Shown here: positions 26,832 to 38,191 of the stretch, in pieces
How the letters are laid out: each line of letters opens with the position of its first letter
How positions within the stretch are numbered: the stretch's first letter is position 1
NCBI GenBank assembly: GCA_004011965.1
Contig: RYZV01000001.1
Location: 90,701 to 154,700 of the forward strand
Direction of reading: 5' to 3'
Length of the DNA stretch: 64,000 bases
From: Mycoplasma sp. ATU-Cv-703
GTDB lineage: Bacteria; Bacillota_I; Bacilli_A; Mycoplasmatales; Metamycoplasmataceae
Notes under the pieces: generated by a model
The model's database searches: none
Told to the model about the DNA's origin: nothing
Seen by the model: the letters and a program-made list of their open reading frames with translations, nothing else
Made by a program: the position numbers and the translations under genes

Positions 26832-26851
26832 GAAAAAATTAGCGGCTAAAT

Positions 26852-28030
26852 TTATTTGACCTTTAAACCAAAGTCTAGACCGTCGATTTGGTTGGCAGAG
26901 GGCAAGCCTTCAGCAGCCAAGTCGGGTAAAGTTAAAGAGCTGGGCTGACTGGATTGCAAACTAATCTGCTCACTGCTCAGAGCTACAAAACCTAACCGGG
27001 CAATTTCGCTTTGAAACTCCGGGCTGAGAAGCGTTTTAACCATTTCAATTACTTTTGTTTTGCTGACCGGGTAAAGAATGTTAAACGGACGAATTCAATC
27101 GTAACTTCCGTTTTGAGCGTTAGCAACCGTCGGGGCACCTCAGCCGTCAATTTCGGCTAAAACAACTTTGGACTGACGGTCGTTTTTAATGATGTAGCCG
27201 AGCGAGTAATACATCACCGAACTGGCGGTGTTAGCGTTTTTACCGTACATGGTATTTTCTTTGTCTTCAACTTTAAGTTCCGGAGCGATAATCGAATCGC
27301 TATGAGTTTGCACTAATTTTTTATCAACTCCTAGCGCCGCAAAACTTTCGCTCGCCACGATTTTGTCGGTAAAAGCTTCGGCCTTACCCGACGTGTCTTT
27401 ACCGCCTTCAATCGCTAGCGCCCGCGGCTTGGACTCCTCAGGCTTGAATAACGAAGAATCTAAACCAGTAACTTCTGGGTTAGTTAAAAACTCTTGCCAA
27501 GTCGGGTAACGCTGGTCGTCTTGACTGAGACAATAAATCGCCACTAGAGCGTCGAATTTGATGCGCGGAATAATGTCGTTAGAACGATCTTGGTCGTTCA
27601 GTCGGAGGGAGTTCAAAATCGGATCAGGCAAATTAAGGCCAATTCCAATCGCATCCCAAGCAAAAGTTAAGGTGCGAATTTGGTTGTTTAACCAGTTGGT
27701 AACTTCCTGAGCAAAACCAGTGGTTGGATCAGAGTAATTGATGCCTTCCACTTTACCAATCGAACCAGGTGTTTTGCGCGAAGAAGTCATGGCAAAATCA
27801 TAACTAATTTGAGCTTTGGCCATTTCCCGTGCGCCAAGCGTAGAACCTAAGTTCTCATAGTTAAGCGTGTGCTGAGTTTTTTCGTTAATTAGACTTGTAA
27901 TGGCGGTAACCGAGTTTGATCCTTTACCAGACAATAAGTTTGGAGCGCCTCCGCAAGCTAATTGACCGAGCGCAAGTGCGCTCACCCCGCAAAATGAAGT
28001 GAGAGTAGAGAAAACTTTTTTTTGAAACAT
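26852..28030 (-). CDS. pstS: Phosphate ABC transporter substrate-binding lipoprotein
   Basis: A 392-residue lipoprotein with lipobox LGQLAC (Cys26). Phosphate-binding family features: INYSDPTTG near residues 98-106, and internal segments typical of PstS (NILYPVSKTKV near the C-terminus). Function is supported mostly by its place upstream of pstCA-pstB-phoU. SD AAGGA precedes the ATG at 28030. Transcribed from its own promoter and ended by its own terminator. Confidence 0.88.
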
Positions 28031-28041
28031 GCATGTCCTTT

Positions 28042-28074
28042 GTTAGCTATTCAATTGCTAACTTTGGAATTATA
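28042..28074 (-). promoter_or_regulatory. pstS promoter with downstream inverted repeat
   Basis: TATAAT on the minus strand (28069-28074), followed in the leader by the inverted repeat GTTAGC-N9-GCTAAC (28042-28062). The repeat lies between the start site and the SD, where a repressor or an RNA hairpin could act. No known Pho operator is recognisable. Confidence 0.55.
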
Positions 28075-28084
28075 GCGTTAATAA

Positions 28085-28109
28085 AAAAACTAGCCCAAGG
28101 CTAGTTTTT
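28085..28109 (-). terminator. Terminator of the GH18-like lipoprotein gene
   Basis: Perfect 11-bp stem AAAAACTAGCC/GGCTAGTTTTT with a 3-nt loop; symmetrical and so usable on both strands. It insulates pstS from upstream transcription. Confidence 0.9.
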
Positions 28110-28137
28110 GAATTAATGTCGTTTTTACTCTTTAGAC

Positions 28138-31100
28138 TTACTTATCTTTCTTGTTCAACCAAGGACGAAGTAAGTTTCACGCAATCTCTTCGCTAGTTAA
28201 TTTGTAAGGGTTGCGAGCTGGGTTTTTAATTAGCTCATCTCAGTCACCTAGGAAAACGTTAGAGAAGTCGTACTTGCGTAAGTAGTTTAGTCCGTTGCTG
28301 TTAATTGTTTTAGCAGCCGGTTTGTGTAACTCGCTTGAGTTTTCTTTTAAATAAGGAGCTGGTGAGTCAGAGTTAAGCGATCAGATTCCCACGTAAGCAA
28401 GATTTTTTTCGCCCATTGCTCAGTTGTAAAGCTCTTTGGCGTCTTCCAGCGTGAAGACTCCGTTTTTATGGTCGTTAACACCGATCATCGGAGTTACTCC
28501 CACTTTATCTCAAACTGATTCCAGTTTTTTCTCTTGTGATCAAGCAGCGTTAATTGCTTTGAGAACTTGATCGTGAGTATTTTCAGTCGCTTCTTTAGCT
28601 AATTGGAAGTTAGTTTTGCCATCTTTAAGCGCTTGGTTATACATTCCAATCCCGTAGTCCATCGCCATGATGTTAATCACTGGCATGTCCTTAGGCTTGT
28701 TACCCATCATTCTGTAGTGGGTCGTTAAAATGTCTAGCATCGTAATTTCGGACTGAACTAGACCGCTTGGTAAGACTGGCAAAGTCAATGAAAATTCTCA
28801 CTTCGGATTTTCACGTTTTAGACGCGCCATTGCTAGGAATAAAACTTTTAACTCGTCAATTCGCGTTCGAGCAGCTCCTTCAATGTCAAAGTCAACTTTG
28901 TAACTCATATCTTTTTCGCCTAATCCGACTAGTTTGGCTAAGTTGAGGTTGAACTCTTTAATTTTATTTTGGAGAATAAATGCCGCGTTGTTCACGTCGT
29001 TGTTTGCTTGTCTTAGCGCCGTGTGTCAAGGGTTTTTCTCGTTGTCACCAGTGTTGAATCCACCGTATGAAACAGTTAAGTTTTGGAAAATACCAGCTTG
29101 TTTAGCGGGTTCAAGAATTTTCGGTACTAAGTGCGAATCGATGAAGTCATCGCTAGTTACGTTTTTACCTTTGATTGGTGAATAGAAACCGGCAAAACTT
29201 AAGTCAACTTCGCTATCGTGGACGTTGTCTTGTTGAACAAAGGCTAGCGTTAAGTGTTTTAAGTTCTTAACTTTCTTGCTTATTTCGTTTTTGTAATCAA
29301 CTAGTGGCCAAAGCCCCATGTCAACGTAAGGTGAGTAAACGGTTTTAGTTTGAGCCGCACGGTGGTCTTTTTCAGTGACGGGTTTGATAATAATTTCTTT
29401 GCCATCTTTGTCAGTAGTAGTAGTTTTACCATCTCTTAGTGGGTTGGCTGAGTGCCAAGTTAGGTGTTTACCTAGTTTTTCCAGTTTGTTGTTGGCTACA
29501 TTATCAATTTGACCACCATCGTGACCGCCGTCTCAGTCAACTGATTCTTTACGAATTTCAACCAGAATTGCTTCTAAGTCCTTGTCGTTTTGGATTCAGT
29601 TGTAATCAAAAAATCCAGGCAAACTTTTTAAAACACTTGTGTCTTGTGAACCACTAAGTTGTTCTTCCGCAGGAATTTCTTTTTCGCTAGCGATTTTCCC
29701 GCTGAAAATTTTGGAGAAAGTTCCAGCTGGGTAAAGTCGACTGTTACGAATGTTGACGTTTAGCGGATTGTTGTCACTCATGTTGTGTGCGCTGTCTCCA
29801 CCTTGAATAAACTGCGATGGATTGTCGCGGGAAATGTAGAAGTTAGAAATTTGTTGCAGTCCTCGCTTTTGGGCTAACTGACGCAGTTTGAAAGCGTCCT
29901 CGGCCCCAAAGTTGTAAGCAGCTTTTTCGCTGCGAACTCCAATTCACGGAGTAACTGACATACGGTTATTAATCAGTCGGTCGTTAATTTCGCCTTTTTC
30001 CACAAGCTCGGGTGCAAACCCTTTTAGAAGTTCTTTCCAAGCGTGGAAACTGTTAGGAATCATCTTGTTTTCTAAGGCTTTGATTTCCCAGTCTTCGTCG
30101 CTCAGTTTTCCGTCATTACCAGCCGCTTCGGTTGGTTGAATATAACCAGTCACTATGTTAAGACTGAAGTTAATCCCTAGGAAACGGGTGAACTCGTAAA
30201 GCGGGTAAATGTCATCACCGATGCGACTTGGACCGTCAGCCGGGTTGAAAGTACCTTTCTCAACTCCGATATTTAGTCCGTCTCGACCAGTCACTAGCGA
30301 TAGACGCACTTTGTAGGAAGGATCTTGTTCAATTAGAATTTTTAGCGCTCCGGCTAACAAACGAGTTGATGATCCAAACTCCGTGCTACCTTTGGTATTG
30401 TAAGGAGCAGCGAAGTAAAAGTCAAACGATTTGGTTCCCCACTTTTTAGAAATTTGCTTGAACTGCTCAGCCAATTGGTATTCGGTGTAGTTGTTCAGGT
30501 AAGCCGTGTGTCAAAAAGCGTTTGAAAACGGACCAAAGGTAATCGTTAAATCTTCGGGGTTGACACCGTCTTTAACTCACTGGTTTCAACGTTGTTCTTC
30601 AAACCACTTGCCAGACTGGTTAACGTCATCGGGGTTAACCGCGTTTCAAGCCGGTTTAAGTTCCATTGAATCCATGGCATTTTGCATGAAACCAACGTTA
30701 AACTTGTTGGCGATACCGTCTTTTTTAAACTGAGCTAAGTCGTTGTAGTTAGCGTTTTGGTAACCTTTTGAGTCAAGTCACCCTTTAATTTCGGCGCGGT
30801 AAGCACCAGGCACAGCTTTTTCCTTAAGAATGTACTCAACAGTGTCGCGCACAATTCCGATGTCAGCGTAAGGAACGTACTCAAGGTCAGCAATTTGATT
30901 ATCAATCACACGCTGAGTTAAAGTTGAACGCAAACTATCTGAACTATCATTGATAGCTTGCTGGTAAATTTTGTCAATCGGACTTTCTACCGGTCCGTGA
31001 CCAGTCATTAACTTCGATCAGTCGTAAGACATGACAAAGTTTCCTAATGATTGACGAGAATAGCGGTAGCGAAACTCTTCATTACGCTTGAAAGGCTCAA

Positions 31101-31299
31101 ACTTTTCTTTTAAAACTTTGTCCTTTTGCTCCTGCTCTTTTTCCTTCTGCTCCAATTCTTTCTTGACTTGGTCGTCCGGATTAGCAGTTTCGTCGGACTG
31201 AGCCCCGCAGGCTACTAGGGAAGCTCCGATACCAAGAGGCACCGCCGCTCCCAGAGTTGCCAGCAACAGTTGGCTTTTTTTGCTTTTTAGTTTAGTCAT
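28138..31299 (-). CDS. Lipoprotein with two GH18 (chitinase-like) domains, first one degenerate
   Basis: A 1053-residue lipoprotein: lipobox SLVAC (Cys about 31), a Lys/Glu-rich spacer (about 40-65), then two related domains. Domain 2 (about 655-1040) shows GH18 features: YSPYVDMGLWP, LTVSYGGFN, the catalytic strand YKVDFDIEG (Asp803, Asp805, Glu807), FSLTLPVLPSGL, INIMAMDYG and VTPMIGVND...IWSLNSD. Domain 1 (about 140-500) repeats the layout (VPYADIGI, LTITFGPFS, LSLVTGRDGL, LNIVTGYI, VTPWIGV) but SFDFYFAAP replaces the catalytic strand, with Pro299 at the Glu position. GH18 enzymes cleave chitin or GlcNAc-linked glycans. Predicted: surface-exposed, domain 2 possibly active, domain 1 a pseudoenzyme or binding module. 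About 12 TGA codons are Trp. Confidence 0.82.
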
Positions 31300-31360
31300 T
31301 TAACTCTCCTCTTCCTTGACAAATTCAGAATGTGCAAGGTTTGACTATTTTAACAAACTC

Positions 31361-31369
31361 ATTATAACA
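31361..31369 (-). promoter_or_regulatory. Promoter of the GH18-like lipoprotein (extended -10)
   Basis: TGTTATAAT on the minus strand (TG-T-TATAAT), about 61 nt before the ATG, which has SD AGGAGAG. It starts only about 15 nt after the coaE stop, with no terminator between. Confidence 0.65.
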
Positions 31370-31383
31370 CAAATTTTTATTAC

Positions 31384-31941
31384 TTACCGATAAACATCTT
31401 GTTTAAGTAAGTTAAGTACCTCATTTGCCAGTGCCAAACTAACTCCCGGGGTTGTATCAATGGTCAAATCCGGCTTAACCCTCTCTTGGTAGTAGTTTGA
31501 ACGTTGGGTTATTTGCTCTGCACTTCACCCTTTTTTGTCGCTGAGACGTTCCCGTCTTACTACCGGATCGCAAACTAATTTTACCACCTTAACGTTTTTG
31601 AGCTCTAAATACGGCGACCCCAGTACCGGGCATTCGCAAAAATCAAAGTCGCTTTGACTAAGTTGCTGGGCAATCAAAGGATGGATTAATTGGTCAATTT
31701 GCTCTAACTCCAATTGTCCTTGGGCAAGTTGTTCGCTGAGAGTTTTTCGTAAAACGCCCTCCGAACTGACAAAGCGAGCACCAAGCACATTTTTGATTCG
31801 AAAATAACCCGCCTGACCAGGCTGGTAAAGGCGGTTAACAATTTGGTCACAACTCTTGACCTTAAAACCTAACTCGCCGAACTTTTCAAGCAAAGTCGTT
31901 TTTCCAACGCCAGGCAAACCAGTAAGCACAACGCGTAACAC
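31384..31941 (-). CDS. coaE: Dephospho-CoA kinase
   Basis: Last step of CoA synthesis: phosphorylates dephospho-CoA at the 3'-OH. The 185-residue product has P-loop GLPGVGKTT (8-16), the CD(Q/x)IV segment (KSCDQIVNRLY) and a DPVVRRERL lid-type segment. GTG start at 31941 shares a base with the nox TAG stop (TAGTG). Being in the acetate operon links CoA supply to pyruvate dehydrogenase and Pta, which both use CoA. Confidence 0.88.
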
Positions 31942-33308
31942 TAATCAACCACGTTCAAATACTGCAAACTAGCTCGGGTAATGAAGTTGACTGGTTGGTT
32001 GAGATGGGGTAAAAAGTAAGTGTCAATTAGACCCAGCTCATCAATTTTGACTTTTTTCTCAATCGCGAGCGAAAGCATGTACATCACGCTGGCGTGGTCG
32101 GCTTGGGAAGCGATTTGAGCGCCAATAATCTCACGGGTATCACGGTCAAAAACAACTTTGAAAAAGACTTTATGACGTTGAGGCATAAAAACTGGCTTAT
32201 CGTAGTCCTCGACAAAAATGGATCCGACGTTGCGATGCGAGCAACCAACCTCTTGACTTTGGAGCTCGGTTAAACCGGTGCTCGCTAAAGTTCAACCAAA
32301 AACATGGATCGCATTAGTGCCTTGGACGCCGCTAAAAGCTAGTTTGCCTGGCTCCATGACGTTAATGGCCGCCACGATGCCTGAGCGGACCGCGTTGGTA
32401 GCCAACATGACCGGTTTAAAACAAGCGTCAGGGTTGTACTTTTGGGCGACGCAATCACCAATCGCGTAAATATCTGGGTTGGAAGTTTGAAAGTACTCGT
32501 TGACAATAATGCCGCGCTGGGGATCGGTTTCGATTTGCCCGCGAGCTGGTTCAATTCGAGCGCGGAAACCAACGCTAACAATCGCCATGTCAACTTGATA
32601 TGTGTCCTGGTCGGTCTCCACCGCACGAATGTGGCCTTGCTCATCGCCGATAAAACGAGTCACCTTTTCGCCTAGTCGCAAGTTAATGCTAGTGTTTTGC
32701 TCAACGCCTTGGACTAATTTAGCGCTAATCTCGCGGTCAAAATTGTGAGGCGCGATGGCATCTTGCATCTCGATTAGGTAAACTTTTTTACCGTGCTTAT
32801 CAAACGCTTCGGCTAACTCAACTCCGATGTATCCGGCTCCGATCACGGCGACTGAACGCACGTTTGGATCCTCAACCTTAGCAATAATTGACTGGGCATG
32901 CTGGTAAAGTTTGGAGACCAAAACCCCCTCTAAGTCAATTCCTGGCCAAGGCGGTTGAACTGGTCATGAGCCCGATCCGATAATTAGCTTATCGTAAGGC
33001 TGGGAAAACTTTTCTCCCGTCTTTAAATTGGTTACTTCGACCACTTTTTGAGCGGCGTTGATCGCACTAATCTCGTGGCGCATGAAAACTTTGGCGCCCA
33101 TTTTTTCAAGCTCTTCAAGCGACGAATAAAAAAGCGTCTTCGGGTTTTCAACTAGGCCCGAAACTCACAGGGCGATTCCGCAACCTAAAAACGAAATGTT
33201 GTCGTTACGGTCAAAGATTAGCACCTCATCTTCAGGCTTTTTTTTGCGTAAAAGCGTTTTAGCTGCCCACGTTCCAGCGTGGTTGCAACCCATTAAAACT
33301 ATTTTCAT
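31941..33308 (-). CDS. nox: NADH oxidase (water-forming type)
   Basis: Flavoprotein that reoxidises NADH with O2. The 455-residue product has an N-terminal FAD-binding fold (KIVLMGCNHAGTWAAK), the redox Cys43 in SFLGCGIALW, an NADH-binding GAGYIGVELAEAF and the second FAD motif IYAIGDC. Cys43 position is typical of Nox/CoA-disulfide reductase relatives; the location next to pyruvate dehydrogenase favours NAD+ regeneration, though CoA-disulfide reductase remains possible. The ATG at 33308 overlaps lplA by 10 bp. Confidence 0.88.
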
Positions 33309-34324
33309 ATTTTTTTAACTCCTTCCTGGGGCACCAGACCAACCACTAAATCGGCTAAAACGGCGGGCTCCAAATTGTTAAAATAATCGTTGAAATCGTT
33401 AATCTCGCTCAGCCTACGCAAAATGTCTTCGCGTGAGTAACGAATTTTTCGGAGGTGATTTTCCACGTAAGCAATGTCTTTTTTGCCGAAAAAATCACCG
33501 TAAAACTTAAGGTCGCTAATTAACCCGTTTTCCACGTTGAGATAAACTTCAACTAAACCAACACTCGGCACGTAAAGCGTGTTGTTCAGTTCGTACTGAG
33601 GATTTTGACCGTAGTTGTGAGCTCAAGTCGCGTACTTGTTAGTGCGCAAAAGTTCAATTTGGTGCTTGTCTTCCTCAGTCAGTTCATAAGGCGTCATCGC
33701 CGGAAAGTCGCGCAAAACTTCGGCGAGCAGCATTTCGCAAAACTGGTTAATTGACAGCGGTGCCTTTAGGTGGTCCTTAATGTTAGTGATCCGACTTTTG
33801 ACTGAGTCTAAACCTTTGGCCTTGATTTTGAGCGGGTTAACGTTAAGCGCTTTGCTCACGTGCGAAGTTGAAACCGAAAACATGATCGTTCCGTGGTGAA
33901 TGATTCAACCCTTGACCAAAGACTGGGCGCTGCCAGAAAACTTGCGCCCGTCAATCAAGATGTCGTTGCGACCAGAAATTTGCGCTTTGATGCCTAGGCG
34001 CTCCAAAGTTCGAACCACCGGTTTTAAAAACTTTTTAAAGTTGAGAAAGTGACCGTCTTTTTCCCGCTCAATGAAAGTGAAGTTTAAGTTGCCAAGGTCG
34101 TGGAAAACTGCTCCGCCGCCTGTCATCCGCCGCACGACTTTAATTTTGTGTTTGTCAACGTAGTCCTGGTTAACTTCTTTGTAAGAATTTTGGTTTTTTC
34201 CTAGCACGATACAATTCTCGTTAATTCACAGCATGAAAAGCGCAGTCGGTTTGTGAACTAAAAAATACTCTTCCGTTGCTAAGTTTTGGTAAACATCGTG
34301 CGATGGTAGTTTTAAAAATTGCAT
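33299..34324 (-). CDS. lplA: Lipoate-protein ligase A
   Basis: Attaches lipoate to the E2 lipoyl domain. The 341-residue product has RRMTGGGAVFHDLGNLNF (about 65-82), the family's lipoate-binding loop, and SGRNDILIDGRKFSGSA with the catalytic Lys, plus the C-terminal accessory domain. ATG at 34324 overlaps the pdhAB stop by one base (TAATG); a TGA at 33305 is Trp, so the stop is TAG at 33299. Its place immediately after the PDH genes matches its substrate, E2. Confidence 0.95.
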
Positions 34325-36807
34325 TAGACTCCCTGCTTATTGCGGCGGTAAAGTTCGACGCTAGTTTCGTGGCGCTCGGGTCTAAAATCGGCCAGAGGCG
34401 TAATCTTAGCGTGGATGGCAGCCAAGATGTTTTCGGCTTGGGGATAAATTCAGCGGTCTAAACCTGCGCCCGGCATAATTCAATTCCGAGCTCCGAGCAC
34501 AACCGGCGGTGCATCTAATTCATCAAAAGCCAACTCGCTGAGCGTTGAAGCCACGTGACGCATGAAATTATTCCGCTCAGCCCCGTTGTTGACCAAAACG
34601 ATTTGGCCAGTCTTTTTGAGCGATTTTAAAACGATGTCATAGTCAAAGGGCACCGCCGAACGAGCATCGATTACCTCGGCGCTAATTTTTCACCGCTTGG
34701 CGAGTTCTTCAGCCGCTTCTAAAGCCGGGTACAGAGCGCTGCCCAAAGTCACGATTGTAATGTCTTGACCAACACGGCGAATCACTCCCGCGCCAATTTT
34801 GACGGCGTAAGCCTGACTTGGCACGCCAGTCTTAACAAACTTTTCACCCATTCCGTAAAGGTTTTGAGTTTCAACAAAAACCACTGGGTTAGACTCTCTC
34901 AAAGCGCTAGTCATTAAACCTTTGGCATCGTAGGGCGTGGCTGGTTGAACTAGTTTTAAACCAGGAATGTGGGCGATGACTGACGTATAGTCTTGCGAGT
35001 GCTGAGCTCCGTAAGTCGCGCCGATTAAAACTCTTAAAACGAGTGGAACATTCAGCGTGCCGCCCGACATAGCTCGCCACTTGGCCATCTGGTTAGCGAT
35101 TTCATCACCAGCCCGGAACAGAAAGTCAAAGTACATAATTTCAACCACCGCACGACCGCCGCAAAGTGCGTAGCCAACCGCCGAGCCAACGATCGCCGCT
35201 TCGCCAATCATCGTGTTAAAAAAACGGTGGTAAGGAAGTAGCTCGGTTAGACCGCGTCAAACCGCGTAAGCTCCGCCTCAGTCACGGTGTTCTTGGCCGT
35301 AAACAATTAAACTTGACTGCTCGGTTGCTTCCTGAGCAACTGCTTCAAAAATGGCGTCGCGAATTTGGTACTGGCGCAAAGCCGAAACCTCTTGACCATT
35401 TTGGTCAAAAGCGTAACGCGCTTTTTTAGTTAACTGAATGTAACGAGGGTTTTCTTCAAGCGGTTGACTTAGTTCAACTTGCTTGTAAGTGGGTAGGTCA
35501 AGCGTCTCGCGCGGGTCAAGCATAATTTCATCCAGCACGCGGTGGTCTTTTTCCCAGTTGACAAAGGGCGACTTATTAGAGTCAACGTTTAACTTATAAA
35601 CTTCAAAAACGAGTTCTTCGGCCGTTTGGACCGCCTCGTCAAGCGCGGCTTGATCGAGTGCCTGAGCCGCTAAAATCTCTTTTTCAAACAGTAAAATCGG
35701 GTCGTGTTCGCGCCAAGCTTTGACTTCCTCGGCTGCGCGGTAAGGCTCGGCCGCATCAGCCGAAGAGTGGCCTTCGTAGCGGTAAGTCATAAACTCGGTT
35801 AAAGTTGGTCCAAGACCATCTTTAGCACGCTGGCTTTGCCGGCGCTGAGCATCCATGACTGCCAAGACGTTTTGCCCGTTAACTCTCTCGGCTCACATTT
35901 GTTCGGGATTAACGCCCATGCCTACGCGAGCTACTCCCTTGCTACCCATCGTTTCACCAACTGGTTGACCACCCATCGCGTACTGGTTATTAATCACGTT
36001 AAGCATAAAAGGTGGACGACGGTCGTAAGGAGCATCCCAAAGTTCCCGGTACTGGTCCATCGCTACGAAATTAATCGCTTCCCAAACTGGTCCGCAAGTA
36101 ATCGCTCCGTCGCCAATGTTAGCAATCACAACGCCCGGACGCTGGTTAATTAGTTTGTAAAGAGCCGCGCCAATTGCGATCGATGGAGATGCGCCAACCA
36201 CGGCGTTGTTCGGATAAATGCCCAAGGGAGTGAAAAACATGTGCATTGAACCGCCCATGCCCATGTTTAATCCCGTTGCTTTGGTAAAAATCTCGGCCAG
36301 TACCCCGTAGAGAAAAAACACCCGAGCGCGCTCCTTGGTTGATTCAAACTGACGATGCTCGCGCAGCATCTCGTCCACTTGACCGCCTTGGTGCTCGGCC
36401 ATAATTTTTTCAAGTTCCTCATCGCTTAACTTTTTAATCGCGGTCAGTCCCTTCGCAATCACTTCGGCGTGGTTGCGATGGGTACCGAAAATAAAGTCGT
36501 TTTGATCTAGATCGTAAGCTTGTCCAACCGCCACGGCTTCTTGACCAATTGAAACGTGGAGCGGACCGTCGTACTGGTACTCAACTTGACGGTAAAAGTT
36601 CGTCGCTTTGTTTTCCAAAAGCATTTCGTCAAACTTACGCGCTAAAACCATTTGGAAGTAAATTTCCCGCACGTCCTCGGCGCTCAATTGACCCGCGCGC
36701 ATTTCATCAACTAAAGTTTTTTGGTAAGTGTAACTAGGAATATTGCGCGGATCGGGGTAGTGTCCCTGGCTTAAAATGGAAGGGTTAATCGGTTGAACTT
36801 TAGGCAT
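34324..36807 (-). CDS. pdhA: Fused pyruvate dehydrogenase E1 alpha-beta
   Basis: One 827-residue frame contains both E1 subunits, which decarboxylate pyruvate with thiamine diphosphate. E1 alpha part (about 1-405): [28 protein letters not shown] motif starting GDG (232-234) with NN at 273-274, and [11 protein letters not shown]. Linker about 406-475. E1 beta part (about 476-827): [15 protein letters not shown], the TPP-activating Glu region [13 protein letters not shown], and [18 protein letters not shown]. The join is continuous, with no stop even if TGA at 35278 and 35893 are read as Trp; only TGAs interrupt it. In most mycoplasmas the subunits are separate genes. Substrate pyruvate is inferred from neighbours (E2, E3, Pta, AckA); a branched-chain substrate is less likely. 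Confidence 0.92.
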
Positions 36808-38191
36808 GGGGCACCTCCTGCATAATCAGCTCCTTGAGCAGTTCGGCCACGGTCGGATGGGGAATTACTAAGTCGCGCACTAAGTCAACACTCATCATTT
36901 TAGTTACCATCAGACCAGCAATCGCGATAATCTCGGTGGCGTACTGCCCGACCATGTGAACCGCTAAAATTCGGCGCGTTTTAGGGTCAACCAGCATTTT
37001 GACAAGTCCGGCGTAATCGTCTACCTCGGTTACAAAGCGGCCTGAGTAAAGCATCGGCATTTTGTAAACTTGGTAATCTACTCCGTTTTTTTGGAGCTCT
37101 TCTTCGCTTGGACCAACGGTGGCAATTTCCGGATCGGTGTAAATTACGTTCGGAATCGCGTTATAGTCAACCGTGTCCCAAGTTTGACCAAGCAGTTGGT
37201 GCATGACAACTTCGGCTTCGCGGTAAGCAGTGTGGGCTAACATGGAAACGCCGTTGACATCGCCAATTGCGTAAACGTTAGCTAAGTTAGTCTGGCATTT
37301 TTCGTTGGTAACTACCGCGCCTTTTTCTAAGTAAAGACCGATTTTTTCAAACCCCATGTTAGCCGAATTAGGTGTCCGCCCAGTGGCCAGCAAAATTTTC
37401 TCGTAAGGAATTTGGAAAACTTGTCCAGTCGCGCGGTTTTTCACGCTCAAATGGTGCTGATCAACTTTGACTGCTTGGTGGCCTAAGTAAAATTTAACTC
37501 CGCGCTCTTGGTAGTAGTTCAAAATTTGCTGACTAATTTCCTGGTCAAGGTTTCCACCCACTTGGTCTAAAAACTCGACCACGTGAATTTCGGGACCTAA
37601 GTTTTGAAAGTAAGCTGCCATTTCAAGGCCGATCACTCCGCCGCCGATAATTACGAGTTGCTTGGGTAGTTTTTCCAAAGCCAAAACTTCCACGTTAGTC
37701 AAAATTTTGTCGCGGTTTTTGATTAGCTCGTCCAATCCCTCAATCGGCGGAATGTTTGGCACGGAACCGGTTGCGATCACTAACTTTTCGGCCACTAAAT
37801 CTTGACCGTTAACTTTGATTAAAAACCCCTCCGAACTTTGACCGCTAACTTGACCAAAGCCGCGGAAAATATCGACTTTGTTAGCCTTAACTTTCGCTTC
37901 AACGCCTTGGACTAATAGGCCAACTTTTTCGTCCTTGCGACGAACGGCTTGCTGGTGGTCGTACGAAAAAGAACCAACTTTAACTCCGTAGTCGGCCGCG
38001 TGGGAAACGGCTCGGTAAACTTTGCGCGAGTAAAGCAGAGCCTTGGAAGGAATGCAACCGACATTAAGGCAAGTTCCTCCGAAAGCATCTTTTTCAATGA
38101 TAGCGGTTTTAAAACGCTTGCCGATTCGCTCGGCAAGTAGGTATCCGCCTGGTCCGGCGCCCAAAATCACCACTTGGTACTTACTAGCCAT
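36800..38191 (-). CDS. lpd: Dihydrolipoyl dehydrogenase (E3)
   Basis: Reoxidises the dihydrolipoyl arm of E2, producing NADH. 463 residues: FAD motif GAGPGGYLLAERIG, redox disulfide in GGTCLNVGCIPSKAL (Cys41, Cys46), NAD motif GGGVIGLEMA, and the C-terminal His-Pro base in IPHPTVAEL. No N-terminal lipoyl domain, unlike some mycoplasma E3 proteins. 8-bp overlaps with both neighbours. Confidence 0.97.
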   Translation of the reverse strand: MASKYQVVILGAGPGGYLLAERIGKRFKTAIIEKDAFGGTCLNVGCIPSKALLYSRKVYRAVSHAADYGVKVGSFSYDHQQAVRRKDEKVGLLVQGVEAKVKANKVDIFRGFGQVSGQSSEGFLIKVNGQDLVAEKLVIATGSVPNIPPIEGLDELIKNRDKILTNVEVLALEKLPKQLVIIGGGVIGLEMAAYFQNLGPEIHVVEFLDQVGGNLDQEISQQILNYYQERGVKFYLGHQAVKVDQHHLSVKNRATGQVFQIPYEKILLATGRTPNSANMGFEKIGLYLEKGAVVTNEKCQTNLANVYAIGDVNGVSMLAHTAYREAEVVMHQLLGQTWDTVDYNAIPNVIYTDPEIATVGPSEEELQKNGVDYQVYKMPMLYSGRFVTEVDDYAGLVKMLVDPKTRRILAVHMVGQYATEIIAIAGLMVTKMMSVDLVRDLVIPHPTVAELLKELIMQEVPHA

